In this document: piece after piece, positions 25,404 to 35,086 of the stretch
How positions within the stretch are numbered: the first letter of the stretch is position 1
Layout of the letters: every line of letters starts with the position of its first letter
From: Pirellulimonas nuda
Lineage (GTDB): Bacteria > Planctomycetota > Planctomycetia > Pirellulales > Lacipirellulaceae
Assembly (NCBI RefSeq): GCF_007750855.1
Contig: NZ_CP036291.1
Span: 1,922,001 to 1,986,000, forward strand
Length of the DNA: 64,000 nucleotides
Reading direction: 5' to 3'
The notes under the pieces: model-generated
Databases searched by the model: none
The model's input: only the letters and a program-made list of their open reading frames with translations
What the model was told of the DNA's origin: nothing
Made by a program: the position numbers and the translations under genes

Positions 25404-27265
25404 CGGCCGTCCCAGCCGGGCGATTTGGCGGTCGTCGCCCGGCGGGGGGTGTTGTCGTGCACCAGCAGGCCGATGTGGCCGACGAAGTAGGTCGAGGTTT
25501 CGGCGACGACCAGGTTGTACGCTTCGGCGGGCGACACGGGGGCGGACTCCATCACTTCGGCGTCACCGGCGATGTGCTGCAGCCTGTCGCCGACAACCAG
25601 CTCCTTGGCCATCCGCCAACCCTGGCCAACGACCCAAGCGGGGTGGCCGAGCGTCATCTCGATCTGCTCACCCGCCACCTCGATTCGCAGCACGGGGCTG
25701 GGGCGCCGGACCGTCGTGTCGAGCACCGGCTGGTAGCCGAGCTCGCCTGTTTCTACATCCTGAGAAAGGACAAAATCTCCGGGGCGGAGCGACTCGATCG
25801 GCTGCTTACCGGTTTTGGTCCAGACGGGGGTGCCGCCGGTGAAGCAGGAGGGGACAACGATCCCTTTGGGGCATCGGTAGCAGTTGTGTCGGGAGTGAAC
25901 ATCCTCTTGATGGTAGTAGGGGCGATCGAACCCTGTCTCGAACTCATTAAGCCCCTGCCACCACTCCCACCATTGTTGTGGATCGTCGCCAAGCTCGTGG
26001 CCTGTGGCCCCCGTAAGCACTCCGGTCAGTGCGTCGTTGCGACTCTGACGGTATGAATTCCGCTCAGCGACCTCCGTGGCCAACGAGGTCGCTCGGTTAG
26101 AGAAGCTGGCAAGCGCTCGATCGACGTCGTGAGACAGGTCGTGTAATGCCTGACGCAAGCGGTGTTCGGCAGAAACCTTCCCCGCTGTGAGCGCCTTGGG
26201 CCGGGTCCAAAACAGCGGTCCCTCTAGATCATGCGCCCAAACTGAGTCACGAATCTCCAATCCATAATCGGCCTCGCGCCCCGCGACCTCGATCTCGGCC
26301 TGATAGTGAACGTCGCCGCCAGGCGTAACGCTCACGTTCTGCCACAGCTCGACCTTGGGCTGAAGCTCGTCCAGCAGCATCGGTACGAAGTTGTGCCAGG
26401 GGCGTTCGGCGAGCTGCCAGGTGGCCTCGTTCCGCACCTCCTCGAAAGGAGAAGCGAGCGCATGCCGGGCCAGCGACTCGGTTGCGGCCTGGTCCGAATG
26501 GGCAGAGAGCGCCTCAACAAACGCCAACGAAAAACGGCGTCGGGCGTCGGCGTCGCGCTGCCGCGCGGGCGCCGGCGCAAGGCTGACTTCTTCCATCGCC
26601 GGGATCGCTTCAAGACGATCGAACGTGCGCACCTCGTCGAGCGCCAACTGCGCGTCGGGCGTGTCGTCCCGTGCGATCCGCGCCTCCCATCCTGCCAACC
26701 GCGACTTCGTTTCCCGGACCGCGCGGCTGCGTTCGCGCTGAGCCTCGCGTCGCTGGGCGACCTCGTCGTTGAGAACCAGCTCGCCGCCGATCCAGCGTGC
26801 GTCCAACGCGTCCAGCGCCTCGCGGCTGTCCGGCTGATTCTGAAGCAACATCGTCCAGTGGTAGCGGGCCTCGTCTTTGAGGCCGCGGTCGCGGCACCAG
26901 CGGGCGGCCTGCAGGTGGGCGGCGGGGCTCTCCTGCCACTGCTGCATGGCCTCGGCGCGTTCTTGCAACAAGGGGTTCTCGGCTGCGCGCCGCTGTGCGT
27001 CGGCGACCGAGACCCACTCGCCGTCGCACGCCACCTGGCCCGACTGCCAGCGGGCCGGCGCGTAGTCTGGGGCGATGCGGACCGCCTCGGCCAACAGCTG
27101 GGCACGGCTGGCGTAGTCGCCCTGGACGCCGGCCGCGATCGCCTGCCCGACCAGGCTAGCGGCGACGTCTGTCGGGCTGCCCTTTGTTGTGCTGCTGTTA
27201 GCGGCGAACGAGCAACTAGCGGCGCCAACGCAAAGCACCGCCGCCACGAACCTGGTCCTGACCAT
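25400..27265 (-). CDS. Exported protein with C-terminal HINT (intein-like) autoprocessing domain
   Basis: The 621-residue protein has an N-terminal signal (MVRTRFVAAVLCVGAASC), possibly a lipobox. Residues of about 30-300 form helical TPR/HEAT-like repeats. The HINT domain spans about 474-605: Cys474 opens CFTGGTPVWTKTGKQPIE, PIESLRPGDFVLSQD follows, block B is TLGHPAW (Thr538-x-x-His541), and the end is VGHIGLLVHDN with Asn605. The next residue is Thr606, so all chemical groups for intein-type cleavage or splicing seem present. Only 16 residues (606-621, basic, starting TPRRATTAK) follow, with no toxin domain. It could release a peptide or attach covalently to another molecule, as in hedgehog-type proteins. 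Confidence 0.85.
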   Translation of the reverse strand: MVRTRFVAAVLCVGAASCSFAANSSTTKGSPTDVAASLVGQAIAAGVQGDYASRAQLLAEAVRIAPDYAPARWQSGQVACDGEWVSVADAQRRAAENPLLQERAEAMQQWQESPAAHLQAARWCRDRGLKDEARYHWTMLLQNQPDSREALDALDARWIGGELVLNDEVAQRREAQRERSRAVRETKSRLAGWEARIARDDTPDAQLALDEVRTFDRLEAIPAMEEVSLAPAPARQRDADARRRFSLAFVEALSAHSDQAATESLARHALASPFEEVRNEATWQLAERPWHNFVPMLLDELQPKVELWQNVSVTPGGDVHYQAEIEVAGREADYGLEIRDSVWAHDLEGPLFWTRPKALTAGKVSAEHRLRQALHDLSHDVDRALASFSNRATSLATEVAERNSYRQSRNDALTGVLTGATGHELGDDPQQWWEWWQGLNEFETGFDRPYYHQEDVHSRHNCYRCPKGIVVPSCFTGGTPVWTKTGKQPIESLRPGDFVLSQDVETGELGYQPVLDTTVRRPSPVLRIEVAGEQIEMTLGHPAWVVGQGWRMAKELVVGDRLQHIAGDAEVMESAPVSPAEAYNLVVAETSTYFVGHIGLLVHDNTPRRATTAKSPGWDGR

Positions 27266-27347
27266 GACCCTATGCTCCTATCCAGCGCGTAACCCAAACC
27301 GCAGATTCTTACACGGTTAGTTGAGCATTCGCGGGCGCTGGAGGCAA

Positions 27348-29174
27348 CTATTCCCACAGCACCGAGTGTATCTTTTTGAGCCGGCCCGCGGGGATTTTTA
27401 CCTCCTCGCGGTCGTAGGTCATCAGCCCGTTGATCTCGCCCTCAACGTCGGTGGTCTGCGTGTAGACGCCCGCGGCGATCCCCTTCTTCTTGAGCTCTGC
27501 CAGCTCGCCGAGCGTCTTGCGGTAGCGCTGGCGGTACTCCTGGAGCGACTTGGGCAGGCCGCCGTAGCCCCAGTTGCGGCTGTCTTCCTTCCAGAGATGC
27601 CCCTTGACCGGCCAGCCGTGACCGCCGAACTCGCCGACGACTTTGATGTAGTCCTCGAACCTGGGGTCCGCGAGCGGGAAATCAGGGCTGGGGTAGTTGT
27701 GGTGGTCTGCGACCTGACCGACGGGCCAGAAGTTCCCACCCGAAGCGACGTTCACCGGACGTGACGGGTCGTGCTTGCTGAGCCACTCGCCCACCTCGAT
27801 GGTGTTGTGCTGCCCCCACGCCTCGTTGAAGGGGACCCAGACGGCGATCGCCGGCGAGTTGCCCAGCGTATCGACCATCTGCTGCAACTCGGTCATGTAC
27901 TGCTGGTGCGCCTCCGCGGGCCAGTCGGCGTCTTCGGGGTTGGGCGCCATCCGGGTCCACGCGGGCGACTTCGGATCGGGCATCGCGGATACTTGGTCTT
28001 GCCAGACGAGCATGCCCAGCTTGTCGCAGTGGTGGTAGTAGCGTCTGGGTTCGACCTTAATATGCTTGCGGATCATGTTGAAGCCGGCTTTCTTGAGCCA
28101 CCCGATCTCCCACCGGGTCGCCTCGTCCGACGGGGGCGTCAGCAGCCCGTCTGGCCACCAGCCCTGGTCGAGGGGCCCCCAATGGAAGATTGGCTCGCCG
28201 TTGAGCGTGAACCTCAGGTTCCCGTCGGCGTCCCGCTCCTTGCCCAGGGTGCGGATGCCGGCGTAGCTCGAGACTTCATCGAGGGCCTGGCCTTCGGCGT
28301 CGAGGAGCTTGACCTTCAGGTCGTACAGCGTCGGCGAGTTGGGCGACCAGGGCTTGGCGTCTGGGATCGGCAGAATCACTCTCCCTTCACCCACAGCCGT
28401 CGCCACGGCTTTGCCGTCTAGCATCGCGGTGACTTCTACCCGGCACTTATCGTCTCCTGTCTTGGCGGTGACGGCGATCTCACCCTTGGAGGCGTGGGTG
28501 TCGATCTTCAAGCTCTCGATGTGCCGATCCGGAACCGGCTCCAACCACACGCTCTGGTGGATGCCCGACACGCGGGTGTACCAGATCCCCTTCGGGTCGA
28601 GCCGCTGCTTGCCGCGCAGTTGGTAGCCGCCGGTGGCGTCCGTGACGCGCACGACCAGCGTGTTCTCGCCCGGACTAACTGCCGAGGTGATGTCGAACGA
28701 GAAGGGGAGGTTGCCGCCGACATGGCGGCCGACCTGCTTGCCGTTCACCATCACCGTGGCGGCGTAGTCGACCGCTTCGAAGTTGAGCAGCAGCTTGCGC
28801 CCTTGCTGCGGCTTGTAGTCGAACGTGCGTTGGTACCAGAGCGTCTGCTCGGTTTCGAGCAGCTTGCCGACGCCCGACAAGGCCGACTCTACCGCGTAGG
28901 GCACAAGGATCTGGCCGTCCCATGCGCTGGGGGCGTCGGCGGCGTCCTTGCCCCGGATGGCGTAGTCCCATAGGCCGTTGAGATTGGTCCACTCCGGGCG
29001 GCTCATCTGCGGGCGGGGATACTGGGGCCAAGCGTTGTCGGGCGCGACCTCGCGGCCCCAGCGGGTGAGCATGGCGCCCTCGACGGGCTGCCAAGCGCCG
29101 GCGGGGGCAGCCAGGAGCAGCAAGGCAAAAGCTACTAGAAGGCGTGAGGCGCTTTTCATCTGCGGATGCTTCAT
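27348..29174 (-). CDS. Secreted glycoside hydrolase family 2 protein (beta-galactosidase/glucuronidase-like)
   Basis: The 608-residue enzyme has a signal peptide (ASRLLVAFALLLLAAPAGAW). The GH2 order is jelly-roll sugar-binding domain (WYQRTFDYKPQQGRKLLLNF, ATVMVNGKQVGRHVGG), immunoglobulin-like domain, then TIM barrel. The acid/base is the Glu in WVPFNEAWGQHN and the probable nucleophile the Glu in VVGEFGGHG. The specific sugar is not readable. A second ATG at 29159 gives a more standard signal start. It begins 54 nt after the stop of an upstream sulfatase on the same strand, suggesting joint attack on a sulfated polysaccharide. Confidence 0.92.
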   Translation of the reverse strand: MKHPQMKSASRLLVAFALLLLAAPAGAWQPVEGAMLTRWGREVAPDNAWPQYPRPQMSRPEWTNLNGLWDYAIRGKDAADAPSAWDGQILVPYAVESALSGVGKLLETEQTLWYQRTFDYKPQQGRKLLLNFEAVDYAATVMVNGKQVGRHVGGNLPFSFDITSAVSPGENTLVVRVTDATGGYQLRGKQRLDPKGIWYTRVSGIHQSVWLEPVPDRHIESLKIDTHASKGEIAVTAKTGDDKCRVEVTAMLDGKAVATAVGEGRVILPIPDAKPWSPNSPTLYDLKVKLLDAEGQALDEVSSYAGIRTLGKERDADGNLRFTLNGEPIFHWGPLDQGWWPDGLLTPPSDEATRWEIGWLKKAGFNMIRKHIKVEPRRYYHHCDKLGMLVWQDQVSAMPDPKSPAWTRMAPNPEDADWPAEAHQQYMTELQQMVDTLGNSPAIAVWVPFNEAWGQHNTIEVGEWLSKHDPSRPVNVASGGNFWPVGQVADHHNYPSPDFPLADPRFEDYIKVVGEFGGHGWPVKGHLWKEDSRNWGYGGLPKSLQEYRQRYRKTLGELAELKKKGIAAGVYTQTTDVEGEINGLMTYDREEVKIPAGRLKKIHSVLWE

Positions 29175-29228
29175 CGGTGGGTGATTCGGGCGCCGGCGTG
29201 CTCGGTGGGTGAAATCCTCAGTTGTCTG

Positions 29229-30644
29229 CTAGGTTGCAGCCGCGGTCTTCCGGCGTTGGTTCTTCGGCGCCTTGCCCTCACCGTCCTTGCCGCGTGGCAG
29301 CTCCTCTGCTTCGGATTTGGGCACGGACGCTTCGAATCGGCGGATCAGCTCTGCTTGCGAGGGGTCGCCCGCGAGGTTGGTCCACTCGTACGGGTCTTGC
29401 GAGTGGTCGTACAACTCCTTGCCGCCGTCCGCGTAGCGGATGTAGCGGTGCTGCCCCTGTTGCAGGCTGTGGTTGCCCTTGTGGAAAGTGGTGAGCGCCG
29501 GCGTTTGCCAAGGGGCGTCGGGGGCCTTCAGCAGCGGCGTGATGTCGAGTCCCTCGACGTGCTCCGGCTTGGGGATGCCGGTGAGCGAGCAGAGTGTGGG
29601 ATAGATGCTCATGTGGTCGACCGCCGTGCGGCACACGCCCCCCGGGTGGGTCAGGCCCGGCACACGCCAGATGTACACGCTGCGGCAGGCCTCTTGCCAA
29701 AGAGAAAATTTCCGCCAGTGCTCTTTCTCTCCCAGGTGCCAGCCGTGGTCGCTCCACAGCACCACGATGGTGTTGTCCTTCTCGGGCGATGCGTCGAGCG
29801 CGTCGAGAACACGCCCGACCTGCACGTCGCAGAACGCGATGCTGGCGAGGTAGGCCTGCACCGCTTCTTTCCAGCGGCCCGATTTGAGCATCGCGGCGTG
29901 GTCGCCGTTGGGCTTGGCCATCCGCTGGCCGGCGGCCGGAACGTCCGCCAGATCGTCCTGCTGGTGCGGCGGGAGCTCGACCGACTCCAACGGAAACATG
30001 TCGAAGTACTTCTTGGGAACGCACCAAGGCATGTGGGGCCTGAAGAGGCCCACCGCCAGGAAGAACGGCTTATCGTGCGGGGCGCCGAGCTGCTTGACTG
30101 CGTAGCTGGCGACCTTGTAGTCGTTCATCTCTTGGTCGGCATTGGCGAGCGGGGCGAAACGGATGCCGCCAACGCCGCCCCCATTGGCGGTTGGGTGCAG
30201 CTTCATCGGGTCCCGCGCGTCCTTGTGGTACTCGGTCCACTCGTCGGGGCGGTGGGCGCTGCCGTGGTAGATCTTGCCGGCGCCGTACACGTCGTAGCCG
30301 GCCGTGAGGAACTGGGTGGTGAGCGTCTTCTCTTCGGAGATCACCGGCATCCAGTCCTGGCCGTTGTCGTACACACCGGTGCTGCTGGGGCGCAACCCCG
30401 ACATGAGCGCCGCCCGCGACGGGTTGCAGGCAGGCGCGGCGCAGTTGGCTGAGGTGAAGGTCACGCCAGACGCAGCCAGTCGGTCCAGGTTCGGCGTTTT
30501 GGCCTGCCGGTTGCGGCCCAAGTGACCGACCCAGTGGTTGAGGTCGTCGATCGCGATGAACAGCACGTTCGGGCGATCGGCTGCCTGGGTCGTCGCGGCG
30601 ACGCACCCGAGCAGTAGGGTGATTGCGAGGGGGTTGCGCGACAT
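29229..30644 (-). CDS. Secreted sulfatase
   Basis: The 471-residue arylsulfatase-family protein has a signal peptide ending near TTQAA. NVLFIAIDDLNHWVG carries the metal-binding Asp pair, the formylglycine motif is Cys73-Asn-Pro-Ser-Arg77 (ACNPSRAALMSGLRP), and VVLWSDHGWHLGEKEHW is the late metal/substrate segment. It ends with a short basic Ala/Thr tail. ATG 30644 is used since the eleven residues upstream would disturb the signal. It is paired with the GH2 gene downstream. Confidence 0.93.
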   Translation of the reverse strand: MSRNPLAITLLLGCVAATTQAADRPNVLFIAIDDLNHWVGHLGRNRQAKTPNLDRLAASGVTFTSANCAAPACNPSRAALMSGLRPSSTGVYDNGQDWMPVISEEKTLTTQFLTAGYDVYGAGKIYHGSAHRPDEWTEYHKDARDPMKLHPTANGGGVGGIRFAPLANADQEMNDYKVASYAVKQLGAPHDKPFFLAVGLFRPHMPWCVPKKYFDMFPLESVELPPHQQDDLADVPAAGQRMAKPNGDHAAMLKSGRWKEAVQAYLASIAFCDVQVGRVLDALDASPEKDNTIVVLWSDHGWHLGEKEHWRKFSLWQEACRSVYIWRVPGLTHPGGVCRTAVDHMSIYPTLCSLTGIPKPEHVEGLDITPLLKAPDAPWQTPALTTFHKGNHSLQQGQHRYIRYADGGKELYDHSQDPYEWTNLAGDPSQAELIRRFEASVPKSEAEELPRGKDGEGKAPKNQRRKTAAAT

Positions 30645-30722
30645 AGACGGGGCCTCGGCGGACGTGGAAAGAAGCAAGGCCGTATTGTGATTGCGCAGGA
30701 CGCTGCCTGCAATAGCCGCCGC

Positions 30723-32045
30723 TCAATCGTGGCGCAGGGCGATAATCGGGTCGAGGCGGGCCGCCCGGATGGCCGGGTAGACGCCGAAAACGACCCCGAC
30801 CAGCATCGAGATCACCAGCGACACCGGAACGGACCACCCGACGACCTGCGGCACGGCGTTGCGGATGAGTTCTGGGATCGCCTCGAACTGCGCCGGCGCG
30901 AAGCGTTCCAGGAGGGCGCGAGCGCCGAGGTACATCAGCGGCCCGCACAGCCCGATCGCCACCCCAAGCAGCCCCCCCACGGCGGACAGCACCACGCTCT
31001 CGGTGAGGAACTGCTGGACGATGTCGCGGCGTTTGGCGCCCAGGGCGCGACGGACGCCGATCTCGCGGGTGCGCTCGGTGACCGTGGCGAGCATGATGTT
31101 CATGATGCCGATGCCGCCGACGACCAACGAAATCGCCGCGATGAGCCCCAAGAACACGATGAACATGAGCTGCGTGGCCCGTGCTTGCTCGAGCAGTTCT
31201 AGCGGGACGGTGATTGTGTAGTCGGGCAGGGAATGTTTGGCGGCGATCGCCTCGCGCACCACGTCGGCGGTCTTGATCACGTCGTCCTTGTTCGCCACCC
31301 GGAGGGTGATCTGTGAGATCTCTTGCAGTTCCTGCTCGAACGTGCCCGGTTTGGTGATGATCAACAGGTCGCCGATCCGCCGCCAGAGCGTCGTGATCGG
31401 GATGTAGACGTCGGCAGAGAAGTCCTCGGCCGCGATCGACCCGCCGACGCCGGCGGTCGCCATGCGTTCCTGCGCGACGCCGACGACGGTGTAGAACTCT
31501 TCGTCCACCATGATCGCTTTGCCGAGCGGGTCCCGACCGGGGAACAGCTTGTCGGCCACCTTCGCCGCCAGGACGCAGTGGTTCCGCTCCTCACGCAGGT
31601 CGGCGTCGCTGAGGAACCGGCCGTCTCCTTTGCGAACGTCGATCCGCACCACCTGCGCGTAGTCGGGAGTCGAACCCACGAGCCGGCCCTGCTGCTTGCG
31701 GGTCCCGGAGCGGAACTCTTGGGAGAGGACCCGCATCGGCAGCGCGCCCCCGGGCGATTCGAGCGTTGGGATCGTCAGCAGGCGGAGGTAGTCGTCGCGC
31801 GTGAGCCCGTAGCGGCCCCCTTCGAAGTCGTCCGTGTTGGGCTTGATGGAGCGGACGATGATGTTGCGGGCGCCGAGGCCCGCGATTTGTTCCTGGGACG
31901 CTTGGCTGATCCCTTCGCCGATCGCCAGCAGCCACACGACGCTGGTCACGCCGATCAAGATGCCGAGCACCGTCAGCCCCGACCGCATCGGGTGGACCAA
32001 CAGGCTCTTGGCCGCGAGCGATACCGTGTGCAGCAGGCGTTTCAT
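30723..32045 (-). CDS. macB-like: ABC transporter permease, MacB/FtsX family
   Basis: The 440-residue inner-membrane protein has one N-terminal helix (MRSGLTVLGILIGVTSVVWLL), a large periplasmic MacB core domain, and three C-terminal helices (FIVFLGLIAAISLVVGGIGIMNIML onward). The family signature TERTREIGVRRALGAKRRDIVQQFL is present. It overlaps the ATPase gene by 4 nt (ATGA at 32042-32045), a sign of translational coupling. With the ATPase and the adaptor it forms a MacAB-type mechanotransmission system that moves substrates from the periplasm to the outside through a TolC-like duct, or acts on lipoproteins. Confidence 0.93.
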   Translation of the reverse strand: MKRLLHTVSLAAKSLLVHPMRSGLTVLGILIGVTSVVWLLAIGEGISQASQEQIAGLGARNIIVRSIKPNTDDFEGGRYGLTRDDYLRLLTIPTLESPGGALPMRVLSQEFRSGTRKQQGRLVGSTPDYAQVVRIDVRKGDGRFLSDADLREERNHCVLAAKVADKLFPGRDPLGKAIMVDEEFYTVVGVAQERMATAGVGGSIAAEDFSADVYIPITTLWRRIGDLLIITKPGTFEQELQEISQITLRVANKDDVIKTADVVREAIAAKHSLPDYTITVPLELLEQARATQLMFIVFLGLIAAISLVVGGIGIMNIMLATVTERTREIGVRRALGAKRRDIVQQFLTESVVLSAVGGLLGVAIGLCGPLMYLGARALLERFAPAQFEAIPELIRNAVPQVVGWSVPVSLVISMLVGVVFGVYPAIRAARLDPIIALRHD

Positions 32046-32728
32046 GCGGAGCGCTCCACGTCCGACACAATCTCACCGTCGCGGAGCATGATGGTCCGCC
32101 GGGTGCGTTCGGCGACCTCGTCTTCGTGGGTCACCAGGATGATCGTCCGGCCTTCGGCGTTGAGTTCGTCTAGCAGGTCGAGGATCTCGCCGGTGGTTTG
32201 GCTGTCGAGGTTGCCGGTAGGCTCGTCCGCCAGGATGAATCTTGGGTCGTTCACCAGGCTGCGGGCGATGGCGACCCGCTGCTGCTGGCCGCCGGAGAGC
32301 TCCATCGGCCTGTGCCCGAGTCGTCCGCTGAGCCCGACGCGGTCGGCCAGCTTTCGGCAGAGCGCTGCTGAGTCTTTGCCCAATCGGTTGCTGTAGTAGA
32401 GAGGCAGCTCGATGTTCTCAAGAACCGTCAGCGCGGGGAGCAGGTTGAACGACTGGAACACCATGCCGATCCGCGTCGCCCGCGTCTCGGCGAGGCGGTC
32501 GTCGCTCATGTGGGCGACGTCGTCGCCGCCCAGGATGAACGACCCGGAAGTCGGCCGATCGAGGCAGCCCAGCAGGTTGAGCAGCGTGCTCTTGCCAGAG
32601 CCCGAAGGGCCCATGATCGAGAGGTACTCCCCTTCGGGCGCCTGGAAGCTCACGCCACGCAGCGCGCGGACCACGCCGCCCCCTACCTGGTAGTGCTTCT
32701 GGAGGTGGCGGATATCGGCGGCAAGCAT
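32042..32728 (-). CDS. ABC transporter ATP-binding protein, MacB/LolD type
   Basis: The 228-residue nucleotide-binding subunit has Walker [17 protein letters not shown]-loop [20 protein letters not shown], signature [15 protein letters not shown], Walker [17 protein letters not shown] and switch His in [11 protein letters not shown]. It starts at ATG 32728 ([18 protein letters not shown]), giving the standard length; the longer open frame is not coding. It is translationally coupled to the permease and follows the adaptor gene by 98 nt. Confidence 0.95.
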   Translation of the reverse strand: MLAADIRHLQKHYQVGGGVVRALRGVSFQAPEGEYLSIMGPSGSGKSTLLNLLGCLDRPTSGSFILGGDDVAHMSDDRLAETRATRIGMVFQSFNLLPALTVLENIELPLYYSNRLGKDSAALCRKLADRVGLSGRLGHRPMELSGGQQQRVAIARSLVNDPRFILADEPTGNLDSQTTGEILDLLDELNAEGRTIILVTHEDEVAERTRRTIMLRDGEIVSDVERSA

Positions 32729-32826
32729 GCTGGGCAACAAAGTAGATGGAGACGCGGGGGCGAACCGCGTGGGCCGACACGCCGCTTGACTAGCGGGCCG
32801 GCAACGCCGCGTGGAGCGCCAACCGG

Positions 32827-34347
32827 CTAGGCCGCCGGCGTCGATTCGGCCTGTGCCGTCCGTTCGGCGGTGGGCTCTGGTTCGGCGACTCCGGTGCTTA
32901 CCGCCTGCTGGGCCTTCTCCGCGGGCAACTCCGGCAATGAAACGAAACGGAGCAGCTTGCGCGGGTTCACCGCTACGTGGTCCGCAAGATCGAGGCCGTT
33001 CTGGATGACGTAGAAGCGGTCGTTGGTGGGGCCGCACTCGACACGCTGGGCGACCAGGGCGCCGTCGCGTGCGACAAAGCAGTAGCTGTCTGGGCCGTGC
33101 GAATACACCGCCTGCACCGGCGCTTGCAAGACGTTTGGTGTGAACATCGACTTGATGGTCACCGACGCGGTCATGCCGGTGCGCAGCTCGGTGGTGTCCC
33201 CTTCGATACGGATATACGCCATGTACTCCTTGACGTTTGCCTTGCGCCAGCCGGAGGGTTCGGCGTATTGATTGACGCGTTCCACCACGCCGCGGATCAC
33301 GGCCCCATCGACGCCGATCGGTCGGATCAAGGCCGGCATGCCGGCCTTGACGTACTGCACCAGCGACTCGTTCACCTTCATCTCAACCCGCATCGTCGAG
33401 AGGTCGGGGAGCCGGATGATGGTCTGCCGTTCGCGGACAACGGCGCCCTCTTCTACGATGAAGTCGTCCTGCCCGCCGCGGTCTCGCACGTGAGAGTACT
33501 TCACCACGCCGGCCGACGGCGCGACGATGGTGCAGGAAGCGATCTGTTGCTCGATGTCGCGCAGCTTCTGTGCTTCTAGCTCGTAGCTGTTCTGCGCCGC
33601 GCCCCATTTGGCCTCGTTGATCGCGATGTCGCTTTCGAGCGTCTTGACCATCTTGGCCTTGGTGAAGTCTTCGAGCACCATCAGCTTGGTCTTGGCGGCG
33701 TCGAGCACCTTCTTGGCCTGCTCGACCGCGAACTCGTCCGCCTCGATCTGTTGTTCGCTTACGTAGCCTTTGGCGCCGAGCCGGTTGCTGTAGGTCAAGT
33801 AGTCGCGCGCCCGGCTCAGGTCTTCCTCTGCGACGAACATCTCGCTCTCAATTGTTTGTCGCTCTTGGATAAACAGCCCCTGCTGGTACTCCTGTTTCGC
33901 GATCACGGAGGTCTCGAAGAGGTTGCGGGCCTCTACCTCCGCCGCCTTGGCGGTGTTCACCGCGATCTTCTGGATCGTGCGGTCCGCTTCGAGGGCGGCG
34001 GAATCGAGCTGGACGAGGAACTCGCCCGCATCGACCACGGCGCCCTCGGGCACGATCTTGAGGATCGAGAGCCCGTTCGACCCTGCGGGGTTCTTGACCT
34101 CCGAGCGGATCTCGACGTCGCCGACCGACTCTACCTCGCCCCGTTCGGTGATCGCGAGTTCGAAGTCGCCCCGATCAACCTGGTACAGCACGGCCTCGTC
34201 GATGGCCTGCGTGGTCGACTCTGGGGCGGCGAGCATCACCCAAGCCGCCGTGACGCCTGCTGCGAGCAGCAAGCCAGTCAGGAGCAGTTTTCCTGCGGCG
34301 CCGGCGCGCCGGATCTCGACCGAGTTGGGGCCTGTCGGCTGGAGCAT
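32827..34347 (-). CDS. Periplasmic adaptor (HlyD/MacA-like membrane fusion protein)
   Basis: The 506-residue protein has one N-terminal membrane helix (LLLTGLLLAAGVTAAWVML). Next comes the first half of a lipoyl/barrel-sandwich domain (ERGEVESVGDVEIRSEV), a long coiled-coil hairpin rich in Glu/Ala/Lys, and the returning lipoyl half (IVAPSAGVVKYSHVRDRGG). A beta-barrel domain then follows (MRVEMKVNESLVQYVKAGMP), with a Pro/Glu/Ala-rich C-terminal tail. It links the inner-membrane ABC pump to an outer-membrane duct. The start is ATG 34347, because the upstream extension lacks any signal. It is the first gene of the adaptor-ATPase-permease unit. Confidence 0.9.
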   Translation of the reverse strand: MLQPTGPNSVEIRRAGAAGKLLLTGLLLAAGVTAAWVMLAAPESTTQAIDEAVLYQVDRGDFELAITERGEVESVGDVEIRSEVKNPAGSNGLSILKIVPEGAVVDAGEFLVQLDSAALEADRTIQKIAVNTAKAAEVEARNLFETSVIAKQEYQQGLFIQERQTIESEMFVAEEDLSRARDYLTYSNRLGAKGYVSEQQIEADEFAVEQAKKVLDAAKTKLMVLEDFTKAKMVKTLESDIAINEAKWGAAQNSYELEAQKLRDIEQQIASCTIVAPSAGVVKYSHVRDRGGQDDFIVEEGAVVRERQTIIRLPDLSTMRVEMKVNESLVQYVKAGMPALIRPIGVDGAVIRGVVERVNQYAEPSGWRKANVKEYMAYIRIEGDTTELRTGMTASVTIKSMFTPNVLQAPVQAVYSHGPDSYCFVARDGALVAQRVECGPTNDRFYVIQNGLDLADHVAVNPRKLLRFVSLPELPAEKAQQAVSTGVAEPEPTAERTAQAESTPAA

Positions 34348-34522
34348 TGTGTTGCTGGAGGAGGGGAGGGAAGCGGAGACTCGATTATAGGGCGCCGCCA
34401 GTCGCCCCGGCCAGCTCAGACGGTCGATTCGCCCGACAGCCGGCCCGCTGTGCAGCGGCGGCCCTCCAACGATGAAACCCCGCAAGCGACGTCGGGCGCC
34501 GATCGTTCAGCCGGCCGGAGGA

Positions 34523-35014
34523 TCAGTCCGTCAAGCGACTAGTCTCGGAGTCGGGCCCCCCAGGGCTCGAAAGCACCGAGATGGCTCCCACCGCTATACC
34601 GGCGAGCGCCAGCAGGTACCCAGCTCCCAGCGACCCGTCTCCCGATAGCACTCCCGCGAGCCCGACCAGCAGCACCAGGCCGATCAAGCCCAGCGGGACC
34701 AGAACCGCGGCTTTCGGCACGGCGGCCAGCCGAAGTGCGTTCAGCAGTCCGATCAGCAGCAGGCCCGCCGCTGCCCCGGCGAGCAGCCACATGGGGGCTT
34801 TAAGGGGCCCCAGCGACAGGGTGCCGTTCAGCCCGGTCGCGGCGATGGAAAAGCCGGCGGGCATGGGGAGATTGAACCCCATTTGTTCACCCGGACCGCC
34901 GCCAAAATTGAACTTGGCGTTGTGGATCGTCACCCATTCCAGGGGGAGCGAGGCTAACAGCATCGCGATCGAGGCGCCGATAGCGATGGCTTGGTTGGTG
35001 ACGCGCGGCGGCAT
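34523..35014 (-). CDS. Small integral membrane protein, unknown function
   Basis: I do not recognise a family for this 163-residue protein. Four hydrophobic helices are visible: AIAIGASIAMLLASLPLEWV, PMWLLAGAAAGLLLIGLLNA, AAVLVPLGLIGLVLLVGLAG and GYLLALAGIAVGAISVLS. A Gly-rich extracytoplasmic loop lies between the first two. The ATG start at 35014 is clear. It lies 176 nt upstream of the efflux adaptor, same strand, and 72 nt downstream of the CFA-synthase-like gene. Confidence 0.7.
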   Translation of the reverse strand: MPPRVTNQAIAIGASIAMLLASLPLEWVTIHNAKFNFGGGPGEQMGFNLPMPAGFSIAATGLNGTLSLGPLKAPMWLLAGAAAGLLLIGLLNALRLAAVPKAAVLVPLGLIGLVLLVGLAGVLSGDGSLGAGYLLALAGIAVGAISVLSSPGGPDSETSRLTD

Positions 35015-35086
35015 GGCACGATGGTCTCGGGGGGAGTCGGGAGGTTCTGGTGCAATTCGTTGCAGGGCCGGCGATCTTGCCCTCCG

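Noticed and set aside
22133-26056. A 1307-codon plus-strand open frame across the TolC region
   Set aside because: It is Arg/Gly/Ala-rich without domains and lies in a different frame from the clear TolC-family protein. It is a GC-driven shadow.
25400-27265. Polymorphic toxin with immunity gene
   Set aside because: No toxin domain follows the HINT domain and the genes on either side (TolC-like, GH2) are not immunity proteins.
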